Of a stretch of 64,000 bases of DNA, positions 9,666 through 19,669 are shown piece by piece. The number at the start of each line of letters is the position of its first letter. Position 1 is the first letter of the stretch. Source of the DNA: Pseudomonas allokribbensis (GTDB taxonomy: Bacteria > Pseudomonadota > Gammaproteobacteria > Pseudomonadales > Pseudomonadaceae). The position numbers and the translations under genes are program-made. The notes beneath the pieces are model-generated. The model was not told the DNA's origin, ran no database searches, and saw only the letters and a list, made by a program, of their open reading frames with translations. The stretch covers positions 2,675,001 to 2,739,000 of the forward strand of contig NZ_CP062252.1 in assembly GCF_014863605.1 (NCBI RefSeq), written 5' to 3'.

Positions 9666-12600
9666 TGAACGCGTCCAATGACCTGACTTTGCTTGCACGC
9701 TTTGACGAACAGGTAAGGCAACATCCGCAAGCCCCAGCCGTCATCGATGGGTCGGTAACCCTGACCTACGCCGAACTGGCCAGCGCCAGCGAGCGCATCG
9801 CCCGAGGGTTGCTGGCGCGTGGCGTCGAGCCCGGCCAGTCGCTGGCGTTGTGCATGCCGCGTTCATGGCAATGGCTAGCGGCGATCCTTGGTGCGTTGAA
9901 GATTGGCGCCGTGGTTGTGCCGCTGGACCGTGCCAGTCCGCTCAAGCGTCGGGAGTTGATGCTGGCGGATGCGGCGTGTGTCGGCCTGATTACCCAGGAT
10001 GAGGAATCGCAGTGGTCGCCTTCATTGTGGCAAACCAGCGTCGAGGCCTTGCTCGATCAACCGGACGTTCCGCCGCAAGTGCTGGCTGAAGACTTCGCCG
10101 AGGTGATGTTCCTGTTCTACACCTCGGGCACCACCGGCACGCCGAAAGCGGTTGAGGTTGGCGAGCGTGGCCTGCTGCGTCTGGCGCACACCGACGGCTA
10201 TATCGAGATTCGTCCGACGGACCGCTTCGCCTGTCTGTCCAACCCGGCGTTCGATGCGTGCAGTTTCGAACTGTGGGCACCGCTGCTCAACGGTGGCTGC
10301 TGCGTGATGATCGCCGACGAGGACGTGCTGGATGCACGCCGGCTGGCCGAGGTGCTGGAGCGGACGCGGGTTGACAACCTGTTCATGACGGTGTCGCTGT
10401 TCAACACCTTGATCGCCGAGTGGCCGTCGTGTTTTTCCAGCGTGCGGCAGGTGCTGATTGGCGGCGAGCAGATCAGCGCCGCAGCGGTCCGTGCCTGGTA
10501 TCGGGCCAATCCTGAAAGCCAGTGCCGGATTCACAACGTTTATGGGCCCACCGAATGCACCACGTTTGCCCTGTGCTGGCCGATCAGCCGCGACTTTGCC
10601 GGCGACTCGGTGCCCATTGGCCGACCGCTGCCGGACACCGGCGTGCAGGTGCTGGATGAGCAGCAACGGCCGGTGCCGGCGGGAGAGGTGGGCGAACTGT
10701 ATTTGAGTGGCAGCGGCGTCGCCCGTGGCTACCGCAACCGCCCTGAAGAAACGGCCCGTCAGTTCGTCCGTTTGCCCGACCTCGACGGTGGTGCACACGT
10801 CCATTACCGCACTGGCGATCTGGTGCGGTGCAATGCCGAAGGTTTGATTGAGTGTCTGGGACGGGTCGATCGCCAGGTGAAAATTCGCGGCTTCCGGATC
10901 GAACCGGGGGAGGTGGAGCAGCGGATGCTGGAGCATCCGGGCGTGGCGCAGGTGTATGTCTGCACTCGGCGTCAGGCGGCGGAAGATCATCAGATGCTGG
11001 CGTTTATCGTGCCGCGCGGGGAGCTGGACTATCACGCCTTCGAAACCCACTTGCGAGCGCAACTGGCGCCGTACATGCGCCCGCATCAGTTGTTCCTGCT
11101 GGAGCGCCTGCCGCTGACGGCCAATGGCAAGATCGATCGTGATGGCTTGCTGGGTCAACCGCTGAATCCGTGGCATCCAGTTTTGGCGGCGATGGACAAC
11201 GACAACGCTTCGCCGGCGTTGGACTGGTTGCTGGGTCAGGCCCGTTCGCTGCTCGGCCAACCGAGCCTGAGCGCACAGGATGACTGGCTGGGCAGTGGCG
11301 GCGATTCGCTCAAGGCCATGCGCTTGCGCTCGGCGATTCGTAACCATTGGCAGCGCGAGATCACCATCGACAGGTTGCTCAACGAGCCTTTTTCGTCATT
11401 GGCCGAACGACTGACGGGTGAGCGGAATTACGATTCGATCTACCCACCTGCGCCTCCGATCAGTAGCGCCAAACGCTTGCCGGCCACCGCCGAACAGCGC
11501 CGCTTGTGGCTGTTGCAGCAACGTACGCCAACCTCGACCGCTTACAGCGTGCCACTGATTCTGCATCTGGCGACAGGTGTCGATCTACCAGCGCTGGCCG
11601 AGGCTGTGGGAAGTCTGGTGCTGCGCCATCCCGGATTGCGCACGGCGTTCGTGCCCGGTGCCGATGGCCTGGATCAGGTGATCGCGGAGCAAGGCCCGGC
11701 CTGCCGAACCTTCGCAGTCGGGCATTTCACCGAAGACAACTGGCAGGCGTTCGCAGAACTGGTGTTCAGCACACCGTTCGACCTGACCACGCCGAACCTG
11801 TTTCAGGCGTGGCTGTTGCCGTTTGCCGATGGCAGCTGCCGGCTGTTGCTGAACCTGCATCACATCATCGTCGATGGCTGGTCGGTGAACCTGTTGTTCG
11901 ACGACCTGACGCAGCTCTACAACGACGCTGTGCAGGGTTGCGAAAGCCCTGAGCCGTCAGCACGTCTGACGACGCTGGAGTTTGGCCAGTGGCAGCGCCA
12001 GTGGAGCATCGATCCGCATTACCGCGACCAGCGTCGCGCATTGGCCGAGTTGCATCGTCGGCAGGAAGAACCATCTCCTGCATTGATGCCAATGCGCGAA
12101 ATCAGCCCGGACGCCCGGTTGCATCGAGAACCCTTGGGCACCGTGCGCAGCACCGCCCTCGAGCGCATTTGCACGCAACAGCGGCTGACCCGTTTCGAAG
12201 TGCTGTTCAGTGTCTTCGCCTGGAGCCTGTACGCCTTGACAGGGTGCGAGCGGCCACGGATCGCCAGCCCGGTGTCCAACCGGCCACTGGCGGAGTTCGA
12301 AGACAGCGTCGGCATGTTCGCCAACACCGTGCTGATCCCCACCGCCGTAGAGCACGCACTGCCCCTCGGCGAGCAGTTGCGCAGGCAGACTGCCACGGTG
12401 CGCGAGGTGCTGGCATTGCAGGACGTGGCGCTGGCGGATCTGGTGGAAGACCTGCGGCTTTCATCGAATACCGCACTGTTCGATTTCATGTTCGTGCTGG
12501 AAAACACCGATTACGCCGCATTGGCCGACTCAAACCTGCACGCCACCCTTGAGTTCAACGAACACCTGCACGCCAAGTGCCCGCTGACTTTGTTGATGGT

Positions 12601-15600
12601 GGGCAGCGGCTCGCAGCTGGAGTGCTGGTGGGAATATCAGTGCAGCTATTTCGATGCAGAACAGGTGAGCACGCTGAACGCATTGTTCCGCCGTGGTCTG
12701 GACCTGTTGCTGGAAAGCCCGGCGGCCACGCTCGACAGTCTGCTGGGTCCTTATCGACACGGTCTGGCCCCGGCCAGTGAAGGGCCGAAGGGCGAGCTGC
12801 CATTCAACACCCTTGCGGACTGGTTCGAGCATCAGGTCCATTGCACGCCGGATGCGGTTGCGTTGGTTAAAGGTCAGCGCCGCCTCACCTATGGCGAGCT
12901 GAATGGACTCGCCGACGCTCTGGCTGCTGACTTGGTCGAGCGTCATCCGTTGCCGGCCGGGAATGCTCCGCTGCATGTCGTGCTGTTTCTCGACGCGTCA
13001 GTGGAGCACATCGTCGCCTTGCTGGCCCTGGCCAAACTCAACCTGACCGCCGTGCCGCTTGATCCCGCTTACCCGGTGGCGATCCAGCGTCAGGTGCTGG
13101 AGCAGGCGCAGCCGCATTGTGTGCTGTTCAGCGACACGACGGCGGCCGCGCTCGATGATCTGAATGCCGGACGACTCGCCACGTACCGGGTCGATCTGCG
13201 CTCCGATGTCGGATCGTTCGAACGTCCGCGCCACGCCGGTGAGCGACCGCTTTACACGCTGTTCACCTCCGGCTCCACCGGCACACCGAAAGGTGTGCAA
13301 GTGTCGGAACGCACCCTGTGCAACCTGCTGCAATGGCAGCGCACGGAAGGGCAGTTGCCGGCGAAAGCGGTAACCCTGCAGTTCTCCATGCTGTCGTTCG
13401 ATGTGTCGTTTCAGGAGATTTTCAGCACCCTGTGCGGGGGCGGCTGCTATCACCTGATCACGCCGCGCTGGCGTCAGGATGCCGAGGCGTTGCTGGGTTA
13501 CATGGTCGAGGCGCGGGTCGAGCGGTTGTTCCTGCCTTACGTGACCTTGCAGCATCTGGCACAAACCGCCGTGGCCCGGGGCATTTATCCGTCGGCGTTG
13601 CGTGAGGTGATCACGGCTGGCGAGCAATTGCTCTGCACGGACGCGCTGCGCAACTGGTTCGGCGGCATGCCGCAAGCTTCGTTGTTCAATCACTATGGCC
13701 CGACCGAAACCCACGTGGTCAGCGCGTTGCGTTTGCCAGCCGTGGCGCGGGACTGGCCGCTGCGGGCACCGATTGGCCATGCCGTTGGGAATGCCCGGTT
13801 GCTGCTGGTCGATGAGCATGATCGCCCGGTGCCCAACGGAAGTCGCGGTTATCTGTTGGTGGCCGGGCCGATGGTTGCCCGTTGTTATCTGGCCGATCCT
13901 GCGCTGAACGCCGTGCGGTTCGTCGAGTTGGCAGAGGGCTGCTTGTTCTACCGCACCGGCGATCTGGCATGGGCCGACGCTCAGGGCTGCTTACATTATC
14001 TCGGACGCGACGATCAGCAGATCAAACTCAGCGGCCATCGTCTGGAACTGGGGCAGATCGAAGCGGCGCTGATGCAGGTGCCGGACGTGCTCAACGCGGT
14101 GGTGGCGGTTCAGGCCGATCCGCCGCGCCTGACCGCCTGGCTGCAGCTCGATGGCGAGCCCGCGACGTTTCAACAGCTGGATCGTCAGGTGGCGCACCGA
14201 CTGCCATCCCATGTACGAATCGATGAATATCGGCGGATCGACGTCTGGCCACGCACCCCCAGCGGCAAGATCGACCGCAAGGCATTGCCGAATTTAGGTG
14301 CGGCTTTGGAGCGGCGCAGCACACCACAACCGGTTGTTCAATTGACCGCACTGGAGCGGCAACTGAGCGAGCTTTTCCAGACAGTCATCGGCCGTGACAT
14401 CGAACCGGAGCAAACCTTCTTCGAGGCCGGCGCCACCAGCCTCGGCCTGATGCGTCTGCATGCGCGTTACACCCAGGAACTGCCGCACAAGGTGACGATG
14501 GCCGATCTGTTCGAACACGTCACGGTACGGCGTCTTGCGGCGCATCTGTCGACCGCGCCAGTGGCGGCGGTAGAGCGCGTACGACAAGCCGATGCAGGCC
14601 ATCAACCGATGGCGATCATCGGCATGTCGGTCAATGTGGCCGGGGCGCAGAACCTGTCCGAGTTCTGGGCGATGGTGCAGGGTAACGAGCTGGGCATCGA
14701 GCACTTTGCCGCGGAAGAAGGCCTGATCGGCGCCCGCAGCCAACTGGCCGGCATGCTCGATTTCGATCCCGAATATTTCGGCATCAGCCGCCAGGAAGCG
14801 CGCCTGATGGACCCGCAACAGCGGCATCTGCTGATGGGCTGTGTGCAGGCCCTGCAACACGCGGCCATCGTTCCGTCGGCGGATGGCCCGCGCATCGGCC
14901 TGATCGCCAGTTGCGGCGAAACCACGTACTTCCAGCAGATGCTGCGCGACACCGCGGAAGGCGATCTGCCGGATGGCTTCCAGATGGCGCTGCATCACGA
15001 CAAGGACTTTCTGGCGACCAAAGCCGCATATTACCTGGATCTCAACGGCCCGGCCCTGAGCGTGCAGGCGGCGTGCGGCAGTTCGCTGATCGCCGTGCAC
15101 CTGGCCAGTTCGATGCTGCGCCAGGGCGACAGTGATGTGATGCTGGCGGCCGGTGTGCTGATCGACCCGACCCTGAGCGATGGCTATCGTCATCGCTCGC
15201 AGCACATCTTCTCCGCCGATGGCCTGTGCCGTCCATTCAGCGACGACGCCAGCGGGACCATCGGCGCCAGTGGTTATGGCGTGGTGGTGCTCAAGCCATT
15301 GGCCAGGGCGCGGGCGGATGGCGACCGGATCTACGCGTTGCTCGAAGGCACTGCACTGAACAACGATGGCCGGGCCAAGATGAGTTACACCGCGCCGTCG
15401 GTGGCCGGGCAGAGCGCGGTCATCAGCGACGCCTTGAGTCGCGCCGGATTGACCGGTGCCGACATCGGCTACATCGAAGCCCACGGTACCGGCACCTTGC
15501 TGGGCGATCCGATCGAAGTCGCGGCGTTGACCAAGGCCTTCGGCGATGCGCCGGCCGGTCAATGCGCGTTGGCCTCGGTGAAGAGCCAGATCGGACATCT

Positions 15601-18600
15601 GGGGGCGGCGGCGGGGGTGGTCGGTCTGATTCGCGCAAGCCTCGCGGTGTTCCATGGCGTGCTGCCGCCGAGTCTCGGGTTCGGCCGGATCAATCCGCAG
15701 ATCGATCTGGAGCATTCGCCGTTCTACGTACCCACCACGTCCCGGCCATGGCCGGAAGGGCGGCGGCGTCTGGCCGGTGTCAGCAGTTTCGGGATCGGTG
15801 GCACCAACGCCCATGTGATTGTCGGCGCCGCACCCAAGGCGCAGGACTTGACCGAGGAAACGCTGCCACTGCTGATGGTTTCGGCCCACAGTCGAGCGGA
15901 ATTGCTGCGCGATATCGCGGCGATCCGCGAGCACATGCAAGCGCATCCAGAGCAGCAGACCGCGTTGCTGCGCCACTTGCAGTCAGGTCGCCGGCAACTG
16001 CGCTGGCGCTTTGCGATGGTCTGCCGGCCGGGTGACGAAATTCCTTTGCTGCCGACAACGATCAAGGAAATCACCGCGTCGGGTGTACAGATGATCGCCC
16101 GTGATCATTCAGCGCAGGCATTGCTGGAGGCGTGGTACGAAGGCGCAACTATCCAGTGGCCGCAGCGCTCGGCGCCACCGCCGTGGGATTTGCCGCCAGC
16201 GTCGTTCGATCTTCAGACTTATCGGTTTCAACCCGCTGCCGAAATCGTTGCCCCCGTTTCGGCAGGCATCGAGCGGCAACCGCTGGCGCAGTGGTTCCAT
16301 CAGCGGCAGTGGGTGCGTGTCCAACGCCTGAACACCAAGGCAATGGACGGCGCACGAGAAACACTGATTCTTTGCGGCCATGAAGCGCCCAACTCGACGT
16401 TGCTGGAGCACCTGCGGGCTGTTTATCGACGCGTTGTTCACGTGCGCGCCGGAAATGGCTTCAAGCAACTGGGCGCTGATCGCTTCGAGCTTGATCCGCT
16501 GGATTCCGAAGCATTGGGCCGTTTACTCACCGATGTTGTAGAGCATGAACTCGGCGAACTCGACTGGCTGCACACCTTGCCGCTGGCGGTGTCAGGCGCA
16601 GTCAACGAGCAATCTCTGGATCTGGCGCAGTGGGCCTGTCTGGACACGGTCAGCGCACTGATGCAGGCCTGGGGGGGGCAAACTGCACGGACGACACGTC
16701 TGCGGTTGTGGTTGATGTCGTGGCAGGCGTGCCCGGTGGACGGCGAGGTTCGGCGTCCCGAATTGGCGGCACTGGCCGGGACCACCGAAGTGGTGCCGCA
16801 GGAATACCCGGTGCGTTGCCACTGGCTGGACTGGCCGTCGCCGCACCTTGATACGCAGGCCGGGGAATTGGCGGCGTTGCTTGGCGATCCGGTCGCGTTG
16901 CCTCGGCGAATGGCGGTGCGTGACGGTTACCTGTGGCAGCCACGACTGATATCCCAGCCATTGCCGAGCCTGGCGACCACCTCCAGCCTGTTGCCGGACG
17001 ACGGCACGTTTCTGGTGCTGGGCGGCACGGGCGGGATCGGTCGGACCTTGTGCGAACACCTGCTGCAGGCACCCGCACGACGTGTAGTGTTGCTCTCGCG
17101 TCAGGGGCAATTGCCTGCAAATCTGACGGCTTATGCGTCGCGAATCGACTGCCTTCAGGCTGACATCGCTGACCTGTCGTGTTGGCCGCAGGTACTCGAT
17201 CAACTGGCCCGGCGCTACGGCCAACTGACCGGGGTGATTCATGCGGCAGGTGTCGGTGCAGGCAGTCTGATTCGCCATCGCGATACCCGGCAGATGGCCG
17301 AGGCGATGGCCGCCAAGACCCGCGGCATGCTAGCGGTCGAAAGCCTGATCGAACAGCTTTCGCCGGGCTTCGTCCTGTACTGCTCGTCGATGTCGGCATT
17401 GTTCGGCGGCGCGGGGCACCTGGACTATTCAGCGGCCAGCGGTGTGCTCGACGGCTTCACTCATTACCGGGCGGATTCGGCCAGTACTTGCCTGCGCCTG
17501 GGGATCAACTGGGACATCTGGCGCGACATCGGCATGGCCACGACCAGCAATGGCGGGGACGCTGCGCATCAGGAACATCTGACGGTCGGCTTGTCGGCCG
17601 AAGAGGGTTGTCGGGTGTTCGATCTGGCGATGACGGCGCAGTTGCCGCAATTGCTGGTTTCCACCACCGGTATCGACACGGCGCGGCGCTTCTATCCGGT
17701 TCGCCATGGCGCCGCGGGGGCGCAGGCCGAAGCGTCGGAGGGCGTGGATCTTTCCGTGCGTCTGCGTGAATGCCTGTGCAAATGGCTCGGTGTGACGGAT
17801 CTGGAAGACGATGATTCGCTGTATGACCTGGGTGCGGATTCGCTGACCTTGCTGGACCTGATCGACGAGTTGCAAGCGGCCACCGGTGAGGTGTTCCAGC
17901 TGTCGCAGTTCAGTCACAAGGTCAGCCTGAGCGAGGTGTTGGGGTTGGTGACAGCCTGCTCGGTCGAGGCGCCAACTGCCGCGCAGAGCAGTTGGAGCGG
18001 CGCGGTGCGGATCGACCAGTGGCATGCCGGCGCCGGTCGCGAATGGCTGTATCTGATCCATCCGGTGGGCGGTGATGTTCAGGCCTACCGGGAACTGGTT
18101 TCGGCGTTGCCTGCGGATCTTGGGGTGTGCGTGATTGCGGACCCTGCGTTACGTCTGCCGGCGCTACCGAACATCAGCATCGTCGAGCGCGCCCGGTTGT
18201 ATCTGGAGGCAATCAAGGCCCACCTCCCGGACGGTTGCGCCTGGCGCCTGGCGGGTTGGTCGTTCGGTGCCTGGGTGGCGCAGGCGCTGTGTCAGCAAGC
18301 CCAGGCTGACGGCTTCAGGCAACCGCTGCTGTACCTGATCGATCCACCCGCGCCGGATGCCGGTGCGGAACTGGCCGGCATCGACGAGCGGACCATTGAG
18401 CAGGTGTTCCAGCGTGAGTTCGCCCAGCGCTGGCCTGACGTCGAAGGGCAGGCGATGTCCGAGGAGCGTCAGGCTTATCTGCAACGGCTGACAGTGTGCT
18501 GTCGCAACAACATGACCAGCATGGTCGACTTCCAGCCACCCGCGTTGGCCGCTACACCGGTGCGGATGTTCATCGCCGGGCATGCCAACCCTTATGGGCT

Positions 18601-18763
18601 GGGCAACAACTGGAACATGAATGACCTGCAACGCAACTGGCAGGCATTGCTGCCGCAACTGCGCAGTTGGCAACGGCTGGACACTGATCACTACGGCATC
18701 GTGGCGGGACGTTGGGCGCGGATGCTGGCCGAGGTCATTGGCACGGAGGGGCCGTCGATATGA
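9662..18763 (+). CDS. Hybrid NRPS-PKS: A-T-C-A-T-KS-(AT-less)-KR-ACP-TE
   Basis: A 3033-residue megasynthase. It begins with an A domain (10-490) without a C domain, then T (Ser549), C (HHIIVDG 733-739), A (1045-1530), T (Ser1593), KS (1648-2060; Cys1805, HGTGT His1941, KSQIGH His1979), KR (NADPH loop GGTGGIG from 2454; Ser2576, Tyr2589), ACP (GADSL Ser2727) and TE (GWSFGA Ser2867). The first A pocket reads D-A-F-F-L-G-V-T-F, which suggests a branched aliphatic residue such as Ile or Val. The second reads D-V-Q-F-I-A-H-V-V, the Pro signature. No acyltransferase is present: about 140 residues of KS-AT and post-AT linker run straight into the KR structural half. In the KR, Tyr-x-x-x-Asn has become Tyr-x-x-x-Ser2593. 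The A-T start looks like a loading module, so this protein may begin a chain. ATGATG allows a start at 9662 or 9665; AGGAGG precedes both. Confidence 0.95.
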   Translation: MMNASNDLTLLARFDEQVRQHPQAPAVIDGSVTLTYAELASASERIARGLLARGVEPGQSLALCMPRSWQWLAAILGALKIGAVVVPLDRASPLKRRELMLADAACVGLITQDEESQWSPSLWQTSVEALLDQPDVPPQVLAEDFAEVMFLFYTSGTTGTPKAVEVGERGLLRLAHTDGYIEIRPTDRFACLSNPAFDACSFELWAPLLNGGCCVMIADEDVLDARRLAEVLERTRVDNLFMTVSLFNTLIAEWPSCFSSVRQVLIGGEQISAAAVRAWYRANPESQCRIHNVYGPTECTTFALCWPISRDFAGDSVPIGRPLPDTGVQVLDEQQRPVPAGEVGELYLSGSGVARGYRNRPEETARQFVRLPDLDGGAHVHYRTGDLVRCNAEGLIECLGRVDRQVKIRGFRIEPGEVEQRMLEHPGVAQVYVCTRRQAAEDHQMLAFIVPRGELDYHAFETHLRAQLAPYMRPHQLFLLERLPLTANGKIDRDGLLGQPLNPWHPVLAAMDNDNASPALDWLLGQARSLLGQPSLSAQDDWLGSGGDSLKAMRLRSAIRNHWQREITIDRLLNEPFSSLAERLTGERNYDSIYPPAPPISSAKRLPATAEQRRLWLLQQRTPTSTAYSVPLILHLATGVDLPALAEAVGSLVLRHPGLRTAFVPGADGLDQVIAEQGPACRTFAVGHFTEDNWQAFAELVFSTPFDLTTPNLFQAWLLPFADGSCRLLLNLHHIIVDGWSVNLLFDDLTQLYNDAVQGCESPEPSARLTTLEFGQWQRQWSIDPHYRDQRRALAELHRRQEEPSPALMPMREISPDARLHREPLGTVRSTALERICTQQRLTRFEVLFSVFAWSLYALTGCERPRIASPVSNRPLAEFEDSVGMFANTVLIPTAVEHALPLGEQLRRQTATVREVLALQDVALADLVEDLRLSSNTALFDFMFVLENTDYAALADSNLHATLEFNEHLHAKCPLTLLMVGSGSQLECWWEYQCSYFDAEQVSTLNALFRRGLDLLLESPAATLDSLLGPYRHGLAPASEGPKGELPFNTLADWFEHQVHCTPDAVALVKGQRRLTYGELNGLADALAADLVERHPLPAGNAPLHVVLFLDASVEHIVALLALAKLNLTAVPLDPAYPVAIQRQVLEQAQPHCVLFSDTTAAALDDLNAGRLATYRVDLRSDVGSFERPRHAGERPLYTLFTSGSTGTPKGVQVSERTLCNLLQWQRTEGQLPAKAVTLQFSMLSFDVSFQEIFSTLCGGGCYHLITPRWRQDAEALLGYMVEARVERLFLPYVTLQHLAQTAVARGIYPSALREVITAGEQLLCTDALRNWFGGMPQASLFNHYGPTETHVVSALRLPAVARDWPLRAPIGHAVGNARLLLVDEHDRPVPNGSRGYLLVAGPMVARCYLADPALNAVRFVELAEGCLFYRTGDLAWADAQGCLHYLGRDDQQIKLSGHRLELGQIEAALMQVPDVLNAVVAVQADPPRLTAWLQLDGEPATFQQLDRQVAHRLPSHVRIDEYRRIDVWPRTPSGKIDRKALPNLGAALERRSTPQPVVQLTALERQLSELFQTVIGRDIEPEQTFFEAGATSLGLMRLHARYTQELPHKVTMADLFEHVTVRRLAAHLSTAPVAAVERVRQADAGHQPMAIIGMSVNVAGAQNLSEFWAMVQGNELGIEHFAAEEGLIGARSQLAGMLDFDPEYFGISRQEARLMDPQQRHLLMGCVQALQHAAIVPSADGPRIGLIASCGETTYFQQMLRDTAEGDLPDGFQMALHHDKDFLATKAAYYLDLNGPALSVQAACGSSLIAVHLASSMLRQGDSDVMLAAGVLIDPTLSDGYRHRSQHIFSADGLCRPFSDDASGTIGASGYGVVVLKPLARARADGDRIYALLEGTALNNDGRAKMSYTAPSVAGQSAVISDALSRAGLTGADIGYIEAHGTGTLLGDPIEVAALTKAFGDAPAGQCALASVKSQIGHLGAAAGVVGLIRASLAVFHGVLPPSLGFGRINPQIDLEHSPFYVPTTSRPWPEGRRRLAGVSSFGIGGTNAHVIVGAAPKAQDLTEETLPLLMVSAHSRAELLRDIAAIREHMQAHPEQQTALLRHLQSGRRQLRWRFAMVCRPGDEIPLLPTTIKEITASGVQMIARDHSAQALLEAWYEGATIQWPQRSAPPPWDLPPASFDLQTYRFQPAAEIVAPVSAGIERQPLAQWFHQRQWVRVQRLNTKAMDGARETLILCGHEAPNSTLLEHLRAVYRRVVHVRAGNGFKQLGADRFELDPLDSEALGRLLTDVVEHELGELDWLHTLPLAVSGAVNEQSLDLAQWACLDTVSALMQAWGGQTARTTRLRLWLMSWQACPVDGEVRRPELAALAGTTEVVPQEYPVRCHWLDWPSPHLDTQAGELAALLGDPVALPRRMAVRDGYLWQPRLISQPLPSLATTSSLLPDDGTFLVLGGTGGIGRTLCEHLLQAPARRVVLLSRQGQLPANLTAYASRIDCLQADIADLSCWPQVLDQLARRYGQLTGVIHAAGVGAGSLIRHRDTRQMAEAMAAKTRGMLAVESLIEQLSPGFVLYCSSMSALFGGAGHLDYSAASGVLDGFTHYRADSASTCLRLGINWDIWRDIGMATTSNGGDAAHQEHLTVGLSAEEGCRVFDLAMTAQLPQLLVSTTGIDTARRFYPVRHGAAGAQAEASEGVDLSVRLRECLCKWLGVTDLEDDDSLYDLGADSLTLLDLIDELQAATGEVFQLSQFSHKVSLSEVLGLVTACSVEAPTAAQSSWSGAVRIDQWHAGAGREWLYLIHPVGGDVQAYRELVSALPADLGVCVIADPALRLPALPNISIVERARLYLEAIKAHLPDGCAWRLAGWSFGAWVAQALCQQAQADGFRQPLLYLIDPPAPDAGAELAGIDERTIEQVFQREFAQRWPDVEGQAMSEERQAYLQRLTVCCRNNMTSMVDFQPPALAATPVRMFIAGHANPYGLGNNWNMNDLQRNWQALLPQLRSWQRLDTDHYGIVAGRWARMLAEVIGTEGPSI

Positions 18764-19446
18764 TTGAGTCGATTTCAATGCCTCGGTGGTTGCCGACCTT
18801 GGCGCAGGTGCTGTGCGAAGAGCAGCCCGATGTCTTGCTTCAAAGGATTTACAAGGTCGATGAACCGCAGTCGCTTCGGCGGGTTCATGGTTGGCAAGCC
18901 GACGTGGTGCTGCCGATGCTCTGCGAGGCCTTGCCGGAACATCGGCCAGCACTGCTCGCCTTGCAAAGCCTGCATCAACGGGCGGCGCTCGGCTTGTCCG
19001 GGCGTCAGGGCGAATGGCGGGCCACGCTCAAACCGGTGTTGCTGGCGCTGTATCGACGGGCCTACGCCTACGACGCGGCGTACGCCCAGGCCCATGCCAG
19101 TGCGATGACATACGGCCTCGCGCCAACCAACACCGCGATGATCGCCGAGCACTTCGGCGATGCCGAGGCGTTCGCGGTGTATTACGCGCAACTCAATACC
19201 GAAGCCAGTGCCACGGCGTTTGCCCAGGCTCATGCGAGTGCCAATGTGGAGGTTTCGGCCAAAGCATTCGCGACTGACGATGCTGACGCGTACGCGCAGG
19301 TGTGCGCGGCGTCGGCGCGGGTCTACGTCTGGGCCTGTGCGCAGACCGACGAGCAGCGGCGTGTGCTGTTCAACCACCTCGCAGAAGGGCTGGTCCGGCA
19401 CTTGGCCCCGCTTCAATCCCGTTCAACAGGAGAACGACATGAATGA
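18760..19446 (+). CDS. Ala-rich protein of unknown function in NRPS/PKS operon
   Basis: The 228-residue product is not recognised. The start is the ATG that overlaps the megasynthase stop (ATGA); a longer frame upstream lies inside that gene. The first 90 residues look like an ordinary globular helical region. From about residue 104 the sequence becomes very rich in Ala, Tyr and His, with the segment AQAHASA occurring twice and many A-x-A steps, which suggests long helices. There is no signal peptide and no membrane segment. The position between a megasynthase and the MbtH gene argues for a role in the pathway, for example as an accessory, binding or tailoring protein, but the sequence gives no catalytic motif to support any of these. 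Confidence 0.8.
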   Translation: MIESISMPRWLPTLAQVLCEEQPDVLLQRIYKVDEPQSLRRVHGWQADVVLPMLCEALPEHRPALLALQSLHQRAALGLSGRQGEWRATLKPVLLALYRRAYAYDAAYAQAHASAMTYGLAPTNTAMIAEHFGDAEAFAVYYAQLNTEASATAFAQAHASANVEVSAKAFATDDADAYAQVCAASARVYVWACAQTDEQRRVLFNHLAEGLVRHLAPLQSRSTGERHE

Positions 19447-19654
19447 CGCACAGCTGCAATTCGATGTGGTGATCAATGCCCAGGGTCAGTATTCCCTGTG
19501 GCCGGCGGGCAAGCCGATGGCCAGCGGCTGGAGTGCAGCCGGGATGCGTGGCGAACGCCAGGTCTGTCTGGACTACATCAATCAACACTGGATCGATATG
19601 CGACCACGGTCGCTGCGCGAGACCCTGTCGCCGTCGTCGGCGTCGTTCCAATAA
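19439..19654 (+). CDS. MbtH-like NRPS accessory protein
   Basis: A 71-residue protein carrying the MbtH family pattern: NAQGQYSLWP near 13-22, a Gly-Trp pair at 30-31, and a C-terminal W-x-D-M-R-P-x-SLR at 51-60. MbtH-like proteins bind NRPS adenylation domains and are often needed for their folding or activity. The ATG lies in the tail of the preceding gene (8 bp overlap), with AACAGGAG just upstream as ribosome binding site. It probably serves one or more of the A domains encoded upstream. The Trp-Asp-Met-Arg-Pro core is intact, apart from Ile in place of the usual Thr after the Trp. Confidence 0.95.
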   Translation: MNDAQLQFDVVINAQGQYSLWPAGKPMASGWSAAGMRGERQVCLDYINQHWIDMRPRSLRETLSPSSASFQ

Positions 19655-19669
19655 AAAAGGTGAGGAAAC

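Noticed and set aside
7338..9698. 786-codon minus-strand frame opposite the second NRPS subunit
   Set aside because: Mirror frame of high-GC coding DNA; rich in His, Gln and Arg with no domain, as are the long antisense frames at 2104-3066, 4150-5475, 14294-15976 and 44323-46107.
14293..14600. Acyltransferase or docking domain between the second T domain and the KS of the hybrid gene
   Set aside because: This stretch is the T domain and a short linker into PMAIIGMS of the KS; nothing else fits.
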